Origin: Limnanthes douglasii subsp. nivea
Taxonomy: Eukaryota > Streptophyta > Magnoliopsida > Brassicales > Limnanthaceae
Reading direction: 5' to 3'
NCBI GenBank assembly: GCA_036936605.1
Contig: JAUPFV010000004.1
Location: forward strand, 186,328,807-186,392,806
DNA: 64,000 nt
The stretch's first letter is position 1; each line of letters starts with the position of its first letter. The translations under genes and the position numbers were made by a program. The notes beneath the pieces were generated by a model. It was not told where the DNA came from. It saw only the letters and a program-made list of their open reading frames with translations, and did not search any database. Positions 42,660-52,796 of this stretch are shown piece after piece.

Positions 42660-43932
42660 ATAGTGAAAATTAACAATAATTTTAAATACAACTTAAGGTG
42701 CTCAATGTTCCAAGGAGACGTAAAGGTCGACCGAATTTATCTTTCAATTGATAAGTCCCTGACTTCACTTTTTCTGTCATTTGGTACGGTCCTTCCCAAT
42801 TGGGTGCCAACTTCCCCAGATACTTGTCTTTGGTGTGAAAGAATACCTTTTGGAGGACATTTTCCCCGACCTTGAAGTCTCTTCTTCGAACTTTTGAAGC
42901 GTATGCAAGGAACCAAGTGAGCCCTAGCTCGTTTTTCCTCTATCAGATCCAGAGCCAAGGCCCAACTTTCGTTATTAGCGTTCTCCTCATAACGATTGAT
43001 CCTGAAGGAAGGGAACATTGTCCCCGCAAAGATTACTGCATCCATGCCATATACCAGTGCGTAAGATTATTCCCGCGTTGCAGTCGAGGCGTGGTTTGGT
43101 ATGCCCACAACACCTCTTGTAAAACCTCCGGCCACTTTCCAGTTTTTCCATCCAAAATCCTCTTAAGTCCATTGATGATTTTCTTGTTTGTTACTTCAAC
43201 CTGCCTGTTAGCTTGAGGATGGAATGGAGCCGAGAAACACTGTTTTATATTGTGGTTTGAACAAAATTCCCTCATTTTATTTCTGTCAAACTGGGGGGCA
43301 TTGTCCATGGTTATCCTCCGAGGGACCTCATACCGACAATAAATATTTGACCATATAAACTTTACCACAGCTTTAGCTCTGGTCCCTGAAAGTGGTTCCG
43401 CTTCGACCCACTTTAAGAAATAATCCACTGCAACCATAATGGTTTGTCTTCCTCCGATTGCTAACGGAAGTAGACCTACTAAATCTATCCCCCACCTGTC
43501 AAATGGTAGACCTTCTCAGATGGATCGAGGGGTACTGATAGGGTGTGGATTGAATTGGTAAACCTCTGGCATGTATCGCACCTTTTGACAAATTCATTGC
43601 CGTCGGCTGCTAACATAGGCCAGTAGAATCCTGATAACAGAACTCTCCTAATTAGCGTCTTGGATCCGCAATGTGCCGACCCTTCACCATTGTGTAGCTC
43701 GAATAACACCATATGTGATTCTTCGTACCCTAAGTACCTTAGTAGAGGCCTACTTGCGGACTTCGTATAAAGAATGTTTCCCAATAAAGCAAAAGCTTGC
43801 GCCTTATATCGAACTCTTTTCGCCATCGTCTTATCATCGGGTAATACTTCCTCTGTCAAGAAATTTATAATGTTATTCCTTCAGCCAGTACTCAAAGTTG
43901 TTGAAATTTGACAGGCCATATCTGGTCGGTTT
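42660..43932 (-). pseudogene. Integrase of element K
   Basis: Minus strand. The zinc-finger part 43485-43859 is well kept (FELHNGEGSAHCGSKTLIRR; KRCDTCQRFTNSIHTL). After a frame break come the core residues (FDRWGIDLVGLLPLAI-like near 43470), then 43033-43437 (VAVDYFLKWVEAEPLSGT; TMDNAPQFDRNKMREFCSNH; FHPQANRQVEVTNKK), which retain the second catalytic Asp and the Glu. The C-terminal part follows in other frames (NRYEENANNESWALALDLIE at 42860-43000), ending near NIEHLKLYL at 42690. Inactivated by frameshifts only. Confidence 0.8.
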
Positions 43933-44990
43933 TCTAGGTCTTTTCGCTTCAGAATAGAAGGATACTCCTAAGTCAGAATCTAAGGGTATTCTCCAACGTA
44001 CACTTTAGTTGCCAACGAATCAGCAAATGTATTATCCTCCCTAGGGACATGCTCGTAAGTAATCTTTTTGAAGGATGAAGCCAAAATTCTTAAGGCTGCT
44101 AGATTTTGCAATAACGGTTCTTTTCTCGCCTTGGATTGACCTGTTGTATGATTAATCAATAGTTGTGAATCGCTTATCAGCCGAACGTTCCTGGCTCTAC
44201 AAATCTGCGCCAGCCTTAAGCCTGCTAGTGCTGCCTCATACTCAGCCTCGTTTTTTAAAGTCTTGAAACCAAAACGAATTGCCTCATGCATTGCAATCCC
44301 CGAATGTATACAAATCTTGACACCGCCCCTGCATCCGTTAATACTAGACCCACTGTCGGTTCTGACTATCCACTTATCTGAATTTTTTTCTGGCTCCACT
44401 CCTATCTCATTTGGTCTTCTAGGGTGAAACTCTACTAAACAATCTGCTAGCGCTTGCCCTTTAATGGTCGTTCTTGGTTCGAAATCAATATCAAAGTCCC
44501 CAAGTTCTACCGACCACTTTGTCATACGCCCTGAAATATCAGGTCGTTGTAACACACGTTTTAGGGAAAAAGCAGTTCGAACCATAATAGAATGGCCTTG
44601 AAAATAAGGTCGCATTTTTCTAGCAGCAATTCCTAGAGCCAATGCTAACTTTTCAAGCTTTAAATAGCATTTTTGGTATCCAACAAACTTTTACTCACAT
44701 TGGGAAAACAGTTTTAGGAACCCTCTCCTCTTCTCGAACTAAAGCCACACTTACAGCATGCTCTGAAACCACTATGTATAGAAACAAAATCTCTCGGGGT
44801 AGTGGTTGTGTCAATAGTGTTGAGGATGATAGATAAGTTTTGATATTGTAAAAAGCCTCAATACATTCACGTGTCCAATTAAAACTCTTAGTGTTCCTTA
44901 ACACTTGAAAGAATGGTGCGCATTTGTCAGAGGACTGCAAGATGAATCTGTTCAGTGCTACAAGCCGTCTGGTTAAAATCTATACTTCTT
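43933..44990 (-). pseudogene. RNase H and archaeal-type RNase H of element K
   Basis: 43980-44642 is an open stretch of 220 codons: the end of the gypsy RNase H (MRPYFQGHSIMVRTAFSLKR; GRMTKWSVELGDFDIDFEPR), then the archaeal-type RNase H (WIVRTDSGSSINGC, LKNEAEYEAALAGLRLAQI, RLISDSQLLINHTTG, DNTFADSLAT). The first motif reads TDSGSS rather than the usual TDGGSS. 44650-44940 in another frame holds the RNase H start (TREILFLYIVVSEHAVSVAL-like; SFNWTRECIEAFYNIKTYL). Confidence 0.8.
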
Positions 44991-45785
44991 TAATACTCCT
45001 TGGAGGCACCATACTGTTCAAAGCATTCAACTAGATTAGATAAGCTTCTATTCCTTTCTCGCTGATTACGAACCCTAGGAATTTTCCGGACCGAACTCTG
45101 AAGGAACATTTCTGTGGATTTAACTTGAGGTTCACTTTACTAAGGTTCTTGAATGTTTCCTCGAGGTCGGCAAAATGGTTTTCATCAGTTACACTTTTGA
45201 CCAACATGTCATCAATGTAAACCTCGACATTCTGTCCAATCTACCCTTCAAAAACTTTATTAACCACCCTCTAATAAGTAGCCCCTACGTTTTTCAGAGC
45301 GAAAGGCATAACCTTATAACAATACAAACCTCTCCATGTGATAAACGTTGTGCTTTCCTAATCCCTCGGATCTAATTTTATCTGGTTGTAACCCTATGTA
45401 AGCGTCCATAAATGATAGCAACTTGTTCCCATATGTCGAATCTACTAGTTGGTTGATCCTTCACATAGAAAACAGGTCTTTAGGACAAGCTTTGTTAAGG
45501 TCCGTAAAATCTACGCACATTCTCCATTTTCCATTCAAATTTTTCACTAAGACCGGATTTGCTGTCCACCACGGATATCGGAACTCCCTGATATGTCCTA
45601 CCTTAGTTAACCTTTCAACTTCTAAAATAATCACATATGCCTTTTCTTGAGAAAATGCTCGCCGTTTTTGAGTTACTGGTCAAACATTTGGATTTATGGA
45701 TAGTTGATCATAAACAATATTCTCAGGAACCCCTGTAACATCTTCTGAACATCAGGCGAACAAATGCAACTTCTTGATAAGAAAA
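44991..45785 (-). pseudogene. Reverse transcriptase of element K
   Basis: Minus strand, recognisable across frames: LFA-stop-CSEDVTGVP near 45740, GHIREFRYPWWTANPVLV, WRMCVDFTDLNKACPKDLFS, NQLVDSTYGNKLLSFMDAYI (about 45400-45640), then a frame break, CYKVMPF (about 45305), VEVYIDDMLVKS near 45210, and the C-terminal GIKYLGF-like region. The catalytic YIDD is intact, but at least three frameshifts and several stops are present. Confidence 0.75.
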
Positions 45786-46544
45786 TCAATCAACTTGTAT
45801 CGCCAATGCGGCCCGGTAACATTCTCTTGCTCTCTTTTGGCTGCTTCTAACGATATCGGTGTTATTTTTTATCACGTATTTCAAGCACGGATGAATTGTT
45901 GAAGTTACGACATGCATCCTTGACAACCAAGATCGACCGAAAATTGTGTTATGTGATGTAGGAGCGTCTACTACTATAAATAAAACCGTTACTTCCTTTT
46001 TAAAGAGTCCCCGTCCCAGCTGTACCACACCTTCGAACTCACCGACTACCTCTGTCGATGCTCCGATAGAAGCAACAATAGTCCGATCCGATTTTACAAT
46101 TACCGGCTTATTCTTAAATTTCGAAAAAGTTGACAAGAAAATGATATTCGCCGAACTCCCAGTGTTGACCAATATTCTCCGAACTTCTTCACCAGTGATC
46201 GCTGCTACAATTACGACCGCGTCTTCATGAGGTCCAACAATGTCTCTCATTTCATCGTCATCGAAACACAGAAAAGGAGACCGATGCTGATATAAATGCA
46301 GCGAGGTTCTTGCTTCTAGCTGCGTAGCCAAATTAACCACATGCCTCTTCCGAGAAGAGTTGGTGATTATTCGTATCGAGTCACCACCAAAAATAGTTAG
46401 AGATTCAAAGAACTTGCACAAGTCGCTCACCTTTTCTCGTGCTGCTGGTACTACTTCTTCAATTACTCCAATCATGTTTCTATTTTTATATGGATCCAAG
46501 TACTCAGTGGATATGTCGAATAGGTCAGTAACTTCGGATATCAT
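45786..46544 (-). pseudogene. Protease region of element K
   Basis: An open stretch of 252 codons. Gag/protease linker (DLCKFFESLTIFGGDSIRII; SSRKRHVVNLATQLE), DDDEMRDIVGPHEDAVVI, then RRILVNTGSSANIIFLSTFS with the catalytic triplet at 46158-46166 reading Asn-Thr-Gly instead of Asp-Thr-Gly, and VVQLGRGLFKKEVTVLFIVV, HNTIFGRSWLSRMHVVTSTI, HPCLKYVI. The frame is unusually well kept for this element, and the Asp-to-Asn change alone would abolish activity. Confidence 0.8.
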
Positions 46545-47755
46545 CAGAGAAGTTTCCTGCTTCGGTACTGTTACTATATGTTTTTATGCTCCACTTTGTA
46601 GAGCTAGTTTCTTCACATATTCTAGCAATTTCCCATTGTAAATTTGCACCTGCACTTCTTTTTTTAGCGCAATACAATACTTGGTGTCGTGGCCTACCTC
46701 TTCATGATACCTACAGTATCGATTGTTTCGTCTCTCACGAGGAGTTCCGATCGGAAAAGGCTTCCGGAAATGCACACTTTTCCTTAATTTGTCGAAGATA
46801 GTCGCAACACATACGGTCAAACCGGTGTAGTGATCAGGTCGATCCCATTTGTTCGACACGGGTCGATATGAATTTCCTTGGTAGTTATCTTGTGTTCTCT
46901 GAGTCTGAGTCCCCGACCCTTTTCCGTTTGACTGTTGCGTTGCTGCTGCTACGGTAGTTATCGGTTGTTGATGTGACATCGAATTTTTCTTTTGCGGATT
47001 ATTCTGAAATGTCACCACTGAAGCTTACACTATTTGCTGGATTTGCACTGCCAATTCTGATGCTTCAGTCTCTTCAATCATGATCTGCTTTTCTACCTGA
47101 GCTAACAAGGCATAAAAGGTAAAAGCCTACTTCTTCGTTACCGCCTGCTTCATCAGACCTGGCAATAAACAATCTATAGCCCGTCAAAGCCACACTCTCA
47201 TCGCAATAGTCGAGATCGGTTTTTGCATCTACGGAGTGTCGTGTACAATCTCTCAGACTTTCTCTGACCTTTTACCAGCAATTCACTATTGTATCTCCGT
47301 TGGCTCGGAAGTTCTTACTTCCTACAAATTGTTGCATGAATATCAGCCAAAACATACCAAATTTTTTTATACATCCCCGTGGCAGTCGATTGTACCATTT
47401 TGATGCTCGATCTTTGAACGTCATCGAAAACGCTCAACAAATCAACTTATCGTCATTGTTGAAGCTCAACATGAAGTTATTAAACGCTTCCAGGTGGTTG
47501 TCAGGGTATTTCCTTTCATTGTATTTTCCCAGTTTTGAGATATCAAAGTGCTTCATGAGATATCCCGATAAAATTTCATCTGAAAGAGGAGACGACCTCC
47601 AATTATGCATGAATCAAAACACTCCACTTTCAAGCCCTTCTGCATGAGCTGTATCTAGCCCTTCTTCAAGTGGGTTTGCAAATTGGCTTCCGACCCTGTA
47701 ACCATAATAATGGCTCCCTATCAGAAATTGAAACTGCGAGACATTTTGTTGTGCT
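46545..47755 (-). pseudogene. gag of element K (capsid and nucleocapsid part)
   Basis: Minus strand. 46584-47018: Gln/Thr-rich linker and nucleocapsid with RYCRYHEEVGHDTKYCIALK and a basic PIGTPRERRNNRY stretch. 47020-47650 in shifting frames: capsid with LDTAHAEGLESGVF, DILSGYLMKHFDISKLGKYN-like, PDNHLEAFNNFMLSFNNDD, MTFKDRASKWYNRLPRGCIK, FMQQFVGSKNFRANGDTIVN. Interrupted at 47755/47761 by element P; the N-terminal part continues at 60538. Confidence 0.75.
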
Positions 47756-47760
47756 TTGTT

Positions 47761-48085
47761 TGATAAGGGAGCAATTCGTCAATAATAATAACAAGGAGCC
47801 AATTGTGAATAAAAGGAAGTTAAAATGTCTATTAGAGTATTTATCATTTATTAGAAGATAATTTGTAAACAATGTATATTATAAAGGACTAAAAGAGAAA
47901 TAAAGTAAGTCCACCAAGGACATAGGTGGGTCCACCTTTCTATACTATAAAATGAGACCCATTATTCTTGGTAGGTGGGACATTCTTTGGAATATAATAC
48001 TCTCTTTCTACTTTCTCTCTCTAGAATATTCTACATAGGTCCAAGATCCAACATTACCTACTTTTAGTCATTTATCCTCTCATCA
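47761..48085 (+). repeat. 5' LTR of element P
   Basis: TGATAAGGGAGC...CCTCTCATCA. TATAAAA is at 47946-47952, followed by a CT-rich tract. Preceded by the TTGTT duplication. Confidence 0.92.
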
Positions 48086-48086
48086 T

Positions 48087-48104
48087 TGGCGCCGTCTGTG
48101 GGAA
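48087..48104 (+). other. Primer-binding site of element P
   Basis: TGGCGCCGTCTGTGGGAA lies 1 base after the LTR. K has the same type with one difference (TGGCGCCATCTGTGGGAA), whereas A and B1 use a different primer. The tRNA was not identified. Confidence 0.75.
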
Positions 48105-48167
48105 GCCGTGATACCTATAAAAGGAATCTTTTTCTTTAAAAAATCAAGATCTGATCTTGACAAGAAG

Positions 48168-48882
48168 ATGAATGACTCAGCTATCGGAGGGAGGGTCGGG
48201 AGAGAAGTGGCCCGAGCCGTTCCGTTATCCGAGGGCGAGGAAGCCCCGGGTCGTGAATACTATGCGCAAGGTCGGGACAAGCGTTCGACCCTTATCATGA
48301 CCAGGAGACAACTTCTGGAGGACATCATAAGGTTAAACGAAGAGAAAGAAAGGGCGCTAGACGAAAAAAGGGCTTGGGAAGCTAAAGGCAAAGGGCCAGT
48401 GGTAGAAGACCGCGGCGAGGATTACCCAACTATTGACCATCGCATCGATGTCCAACCTGTTCGGTACTATCGGGAGTCGCGCCCAGAGGACAAACAGACT
48501 GGCAGAGCGGATCGGTACCAAAAAGTAACCGAAGGGGTCTCTCCCGATTACACTATCGATGATTCATCGGACATGGAATACCGGCGCAAGGACCGAGCAT
48601 CCAAGTGGTATAACCGACTACCGCAGGGCTGCATTAAAAACTTCGGGATGTTCTGGACAATGTTCCGCCAGCACTTCGTCGGTAGCAAGAGTTTCCGAGC
48701 CAATGGAGACACGATCATGAACTGTAAGCAGAGGCTGGGAGAGAGTCTGAGAGATTATATCAGGTGTTTCATTGAAGCTAAAATCGACCTTGACCACTGC
48801 GAAGAGAATGTGGCACTAACCGCGTATCGCCTGGGTTTGCTCCCAGGGCCTATGAAGCAGGCGGTCACCAAAAAACAAGCGT
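48168..48882 (+). pseudogene. gag of element P, internally deleted and truncated
   Basis: ATG at 48168. Charged N-terminal region (MNDSAIGGRVGREVARAVPL; RRQLLEDIIRLNEEKERALD), then a direct jump from DDSSDMEYRRKD to the end of the capsid core (RASKWYNRLPQGCIKNFGMF), so the middle of the capsid is missing without loss of frame. The capsid C-terminus follows (VGSKSFRANGDTI, LRDYIRCFIEAKIDL, LTAYRLGLLPGPM). Gag is cut at 48882 by the copied segment, so the nucleocapsid and protease are absent. It lies in the same frame as pol. Confidence 0.8.
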
Positions 48883-48884
48883 TT

Positions 48885-51142
48885 ATTTAGTTCTTGTTTT
48901 TATAGATTTTTAAAACCATTGTTAGACAATCTCATGTTTTGTTTCAAAAAGAATATTTGAAAGTTTTTCCATAAAAAAATTGCTTAAAGAGGAATTAGCA
49001 ATATCTTCTCGTGTTCCTCCGGCTATAACTGGAAAAATCTGTCTAAAATCACCTCCTAATAAAATAGTTTTTCCTCCAAATAAATTATTACTTTCTTCTT
49101 CATTCATAGGTGATTCATCCCATACAATCAATGATGCTTCTTGAACTAACTTGGCAAGATGTGTTGATTTTTTTTTCACATGTAGAATATTCTGTTATAC
49201 TTAAAGGAATTTTTAATCTAGATTGTGTCGTTCTACCTCCAGGAAGAAACAGGGAAGCAACTCTTGATGAAGCAACCGCAAGAACAAATTTTCATTCTGA
49301 TCTAAGTTTACTAATAATAGCGTGCCATTGTAAAGTCTTTCCTGTGCCACCATGTCCGTGTACAAAAAATAGTCCTTGTTTTTAGCTACAATTGTAGAGA
49401 TAAAAGAGTCATAAATTTCTATTTGCTCGTTATTCATTTTGGAAGCTAAAATCACATGTTGTGTTTTTATTCATTTACATTATATGTCAAATCCTCCCTT
49501 AATTGTTTATTCTTAAGGTCTTCTAATTTCTTATGATCTGGTGGAGGTAAACTATGATCTTTTAAACAACTACTTGATGCATTAAACAATTTTTCTAGTT
49601 CGTATAAAACGTAATTTTTAAGCTCTATTTCTGATATAACTAAATTGTTTATTCTATTTTTTTTAAAATTATGTAATATATTGTCACACATATTTTTCCA
49701 ACTGTTTTCAAATAAAATATTAGGATTTGCAACTTCACAAAACAAAACTATATTAACAAATAAATATTTTAATTCAGAGCATGTAGTTGTGTGTGTAACC
49801 TTTTTTAAAAGCATAATCTCATTCTTTATCATCACCTAACATACCTAATGCTCTGCATGCATCTTTATAGCTAGAATGTACAATTCCACCAACAGTTTTT
49901 ATGTCATCAAAGCTGGTAGCTCCTTTATAAAAAAATTAATAACATTGTCATCAACGCCGGTAGCTCCTATTTAAAATTTAAAAACATTCTAAAATATTAT
50001 AGTTCACCTACTATTGGATAGATATATGCTAATCTACCTATACATTTACATTGTTTTCTCAATTTCCAAATTTTAGCATGAGCATCCCACATAAATTTTA
50101 TGGGAAATTCTGCATATGATAGCTTAAGAGCTTCTTTATATTGTTTATTTGCATCAAAACACCTTATTAACATTGAATTTTCAACACATGGCATGTTAAC
50201 AACTGCTTGAATAGTTACGTTATAATCAAATATAATATTTTGTTGCAAAGACAAATGAACAAGTAATCTTTCAACAGAAGGATGCCTCGAATGTATGTGA
50301 AACTTGAATATTCTCCAAATAGATTCATAAGGGCATAAACATCGATAATTGAGATGGCGCAAGAATCTCGTTAGTTTTTATCTTCTTCCAAAACAACTCG
50401 AACTCTATCTGATCCATTGTTAACATATTTGAAAAGATACTTAATGAACATAGATTGACAACATGATTCAACGTTAATATGAGCTTTATATTGTACCAAC
50501 AATTTTCTATTGTAAGGAACAACAAATCTATTATCAATTTGTATTTAACTTTATTTAATGTAAGTTGACGGATTTTTACGACGTTTATAAATGACATAAC
50601 TATTTGTTTCCATAATTTTTTCATTTTAAAATTATTTTGGAAATTGTTTTGTATATTTACCATTTTCCATGCATGGAAAATATGCATTCAAAATTCCGCA
50701 AGGACCATGAATCATAAATTGACTTACCAGTTCATGTGCAATTGGGTCAGTTTCTTTATTTGGAATCTCGGCCGAAATAATACAGTCGATATCTTTGGGA
50801 AGACAACATATGTATATATAATCTAACCAAACCAAGATATGACAATAAGGAAGACATCTTTTCTGGAATTCAATTGTATACACATCTGTAAATATAAAAA
50901 TAATCGAGAAATATATAATATGAGTTACAAAAATAAATATATTTAAAACAAAGAGATAATAAAGTAACGTACCTACTAAAACTGCTCCAAACGGTTTTCC
51001 TGATTTGATATATGCTATCATACTATCGAGTTTCATTTTAAATACTCTTGTGACTAATTTCCATTGCATCCTGATAATTATTTATCATATACCTAACACT
51101 TCTGGTATGGGAAGACGGTAAAATTATTCTTTTTCCAATATC
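48885..51142 (-). pseudogene. Helitron Rep-helicase fragment, copy inside element P
   Basis: Copy of 35561-37782. Better kept than the original in places. 48922-49179 reads SLIVWDESPMNEEESNNLFG (the Walker B region) and GKTILLGGDFRQIFPVIAGG. At about 50420-50464 it retains CCQSMFIKYLFKYVN, with the Rep tyrosines, which is deleted at 37100. The Rep HUH motif is YxH ([11 protein letters not shown]) in both copies. Truncated at 48885 in the middle of the helicase. Confidence 0.8.
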
Positions 51143-51147
51143 ATTAG

Positions 51148-51475
51148 TGATAGTTCTTATAATATCTAAGGTTGATTATCGAATAACGTGTATGGTGGAG
51201 TGGTGTAAGGAGAATAAGTACAAAGTTTTAGAGACAGAAAGTAGTCAAAATAAAGTACCAATGATTAGAAAGTACCCTTTTCCTAAAAAGGGATATTTCC
51301 TTATATAGTGCCAGTTGTGGGCTCCACTGTTACATGGTATGTTAATTCTAATTACATATTGGCCTTCATATTTACAATTATTTCTTATATTTCTTATCTT
51401 TACAAATAGTTCTTTGTATGCCTTTACATTATCAATTAATCCCCTTAATAATCTTGACATTTCATGCCCTTATCA
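51148..51475 (-). repeat. Copy of the K 3' LTR inside element P
   Basis: Third K-type LTR of the window, differing from 37788-38115 at only a few sites and preceded by the same ATTAG (51143-51147). It has no partner LTR of its own in P; it came in with the 3.9-kb copy. Confidence 0.85.
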
Positions 51476-51813
51476 GTATCCCCCTAGTTTTGCGGAGAGT
51501 CGAACAAAAACTACTTGACTGCCGAACCTTCTGGTCGAGAATTTGCGTTAGTTTCTTTGTCGATCCCCTCAATACTGATGTTGCGGTTTATGTAATATTT
51601 ACTGACCCTTCATTACCGGGTCGGTAGGTTGATCTGTCAATCTTCAAGACTGGTCTGCCAGGGGCCAACCTATCGGTATGTTACATTCCGGTGCGTTGGA
51701 TCTAATCAGGATTGAAATCAACCTATTTGGCCCATCTCTTACAGGCCTTGGGTCAAATTATTTTTTCCAAGGGCCCATTTCCTTTACTTACAGAACCGGT
51801 TCACTGACTCGCC

Positions 51814-52080
51814 CACGTGTCACTCATCAGTTCATCCACGTGTCACTCATCAATTCGCCACTTGCATTTGCAGTTCTCAACTATTAAACTGCCCCACGCG
51901 TGTATCATAAGGCTAGCCCACTAGGTCTGTTGTAGCTGTCAGGATGAACACGTGTCTCGCGATAACTAGACTATATTTTAACTAGCATTTTGTTTAAGCG
52001 ACTCTTGATATTCCTGACGCTCTTTTCGATTGCGCTTCTCCATGGAGCAAACTGTTGCCACGCTTACTTGCCTATAAATA
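51814..52080 (+). promoter_or_regulatory. Copied aORF promoter inside element P
   Basis: Repeats the K aORF promoter: CACGTG at 51814-51819, 51837-51842 and 51949-51954, and TATAAATA at 52073-52080. Here it points in the same direction as P pol. Confidence 0.55.
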
Positions 52081-52175
52081 GTCCTACTTCTCCATTCTCA
52101 CATCTTATCTAAGTTATAGAGAGATAAACACTTGCTACTCCCTATTTCCTAGAGAGAGAAACTCTTATTTTGTTT

Positions 52176-52796
52176 ATGAGAAACCCTTCCTCTCGTAAGA
52201 AACCTAAGAAGAAAACTGTTCCTCTTGAGAAACAAGTTTTGGGTTTCATCGGCTACCTCAGTATCACCGATAGAGCTAAAGAATACCGAGCCACCGGGTT
52301 AATTCACAAAGTTCCTGTATCACCGTTTAGTTCGGACCCGTTGATTTTTCCAAAACCCAAAAATCCGAGCCCATCTACACCCACTCTTAACGCAAGCCTC
52401 TCGACTATCCTGAGGATTTCTTCGTCAACAAAAAAGCTTGACGCTGCTACTCGCTCTACTCTTTTAAAGGCCGGAAAAATGGATGCTAAAACTCATCCTG
52501 CTCCTTCAAGGCCTCGGGATACTGTCGACCGACCCAAAACTCATTTTTTAACTATGGGTAATTCTAGCTCTTCATGTACCCCTCCTGAATACGTCCAGCT
52601 GACTCCAAGTATTATAGGAGTTTGAACTAGCCATAATACCGTGACCACTCCTAAGTGGGTGGTTCAACATGATGAGGAGAGAATAAAACGTGAAGAAGCT
52701 GCTTCTAAAAAGGTTTGGGTCCCAGCACCTAGTCATATTCGAGTTAACAGCAGCTCAAGTGTTGTTCTCGCGACTCCTTCTTCGAAAGGGTTGACA
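52176..52796 (+). pseudogene. Copied aORF N-terminus, in frame with P pol
   Basis: ATG at 52176; 207 codons equal to the start of the K aORF (SSRKKPKKKT, GFIGYLSITDRAKEYRATGL, MGNSSSS, WVVQHDEERIKREEAASKKV), with one TGA at 52623 where the original has CGA. The frame continues across the border at 52797 into P's pol linker (LPVDDPREAPRFF), so an aORF-pol fusion exists at the sequence level. Whether it is transcribed is unknown. Confidence 0.75.

Larger units (their letters stand above)
48883..52796 (+). repeat. 3.9-kb segmental copy of 35559-39436 inside element P
   Basis: 48883-52796 matches 35559-39436 in the same orientation over its whole length at about 98% by eye. It spans the Helitron helicase end, the ATTAG/K-LTR junction, the whole K 3' LTR, the aORF promoter and the first 207 codons of the aORF. 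Because the Helitron/K junction is unique to this locus, one segment was copied from the other after K inserted. The right border carries a 13-bp patch (ACAGCAGCTCAAG, 52794-52806) that also occurs 47 bp upstream. The copy replaces P's gag end and protease. Confidence 0.88.
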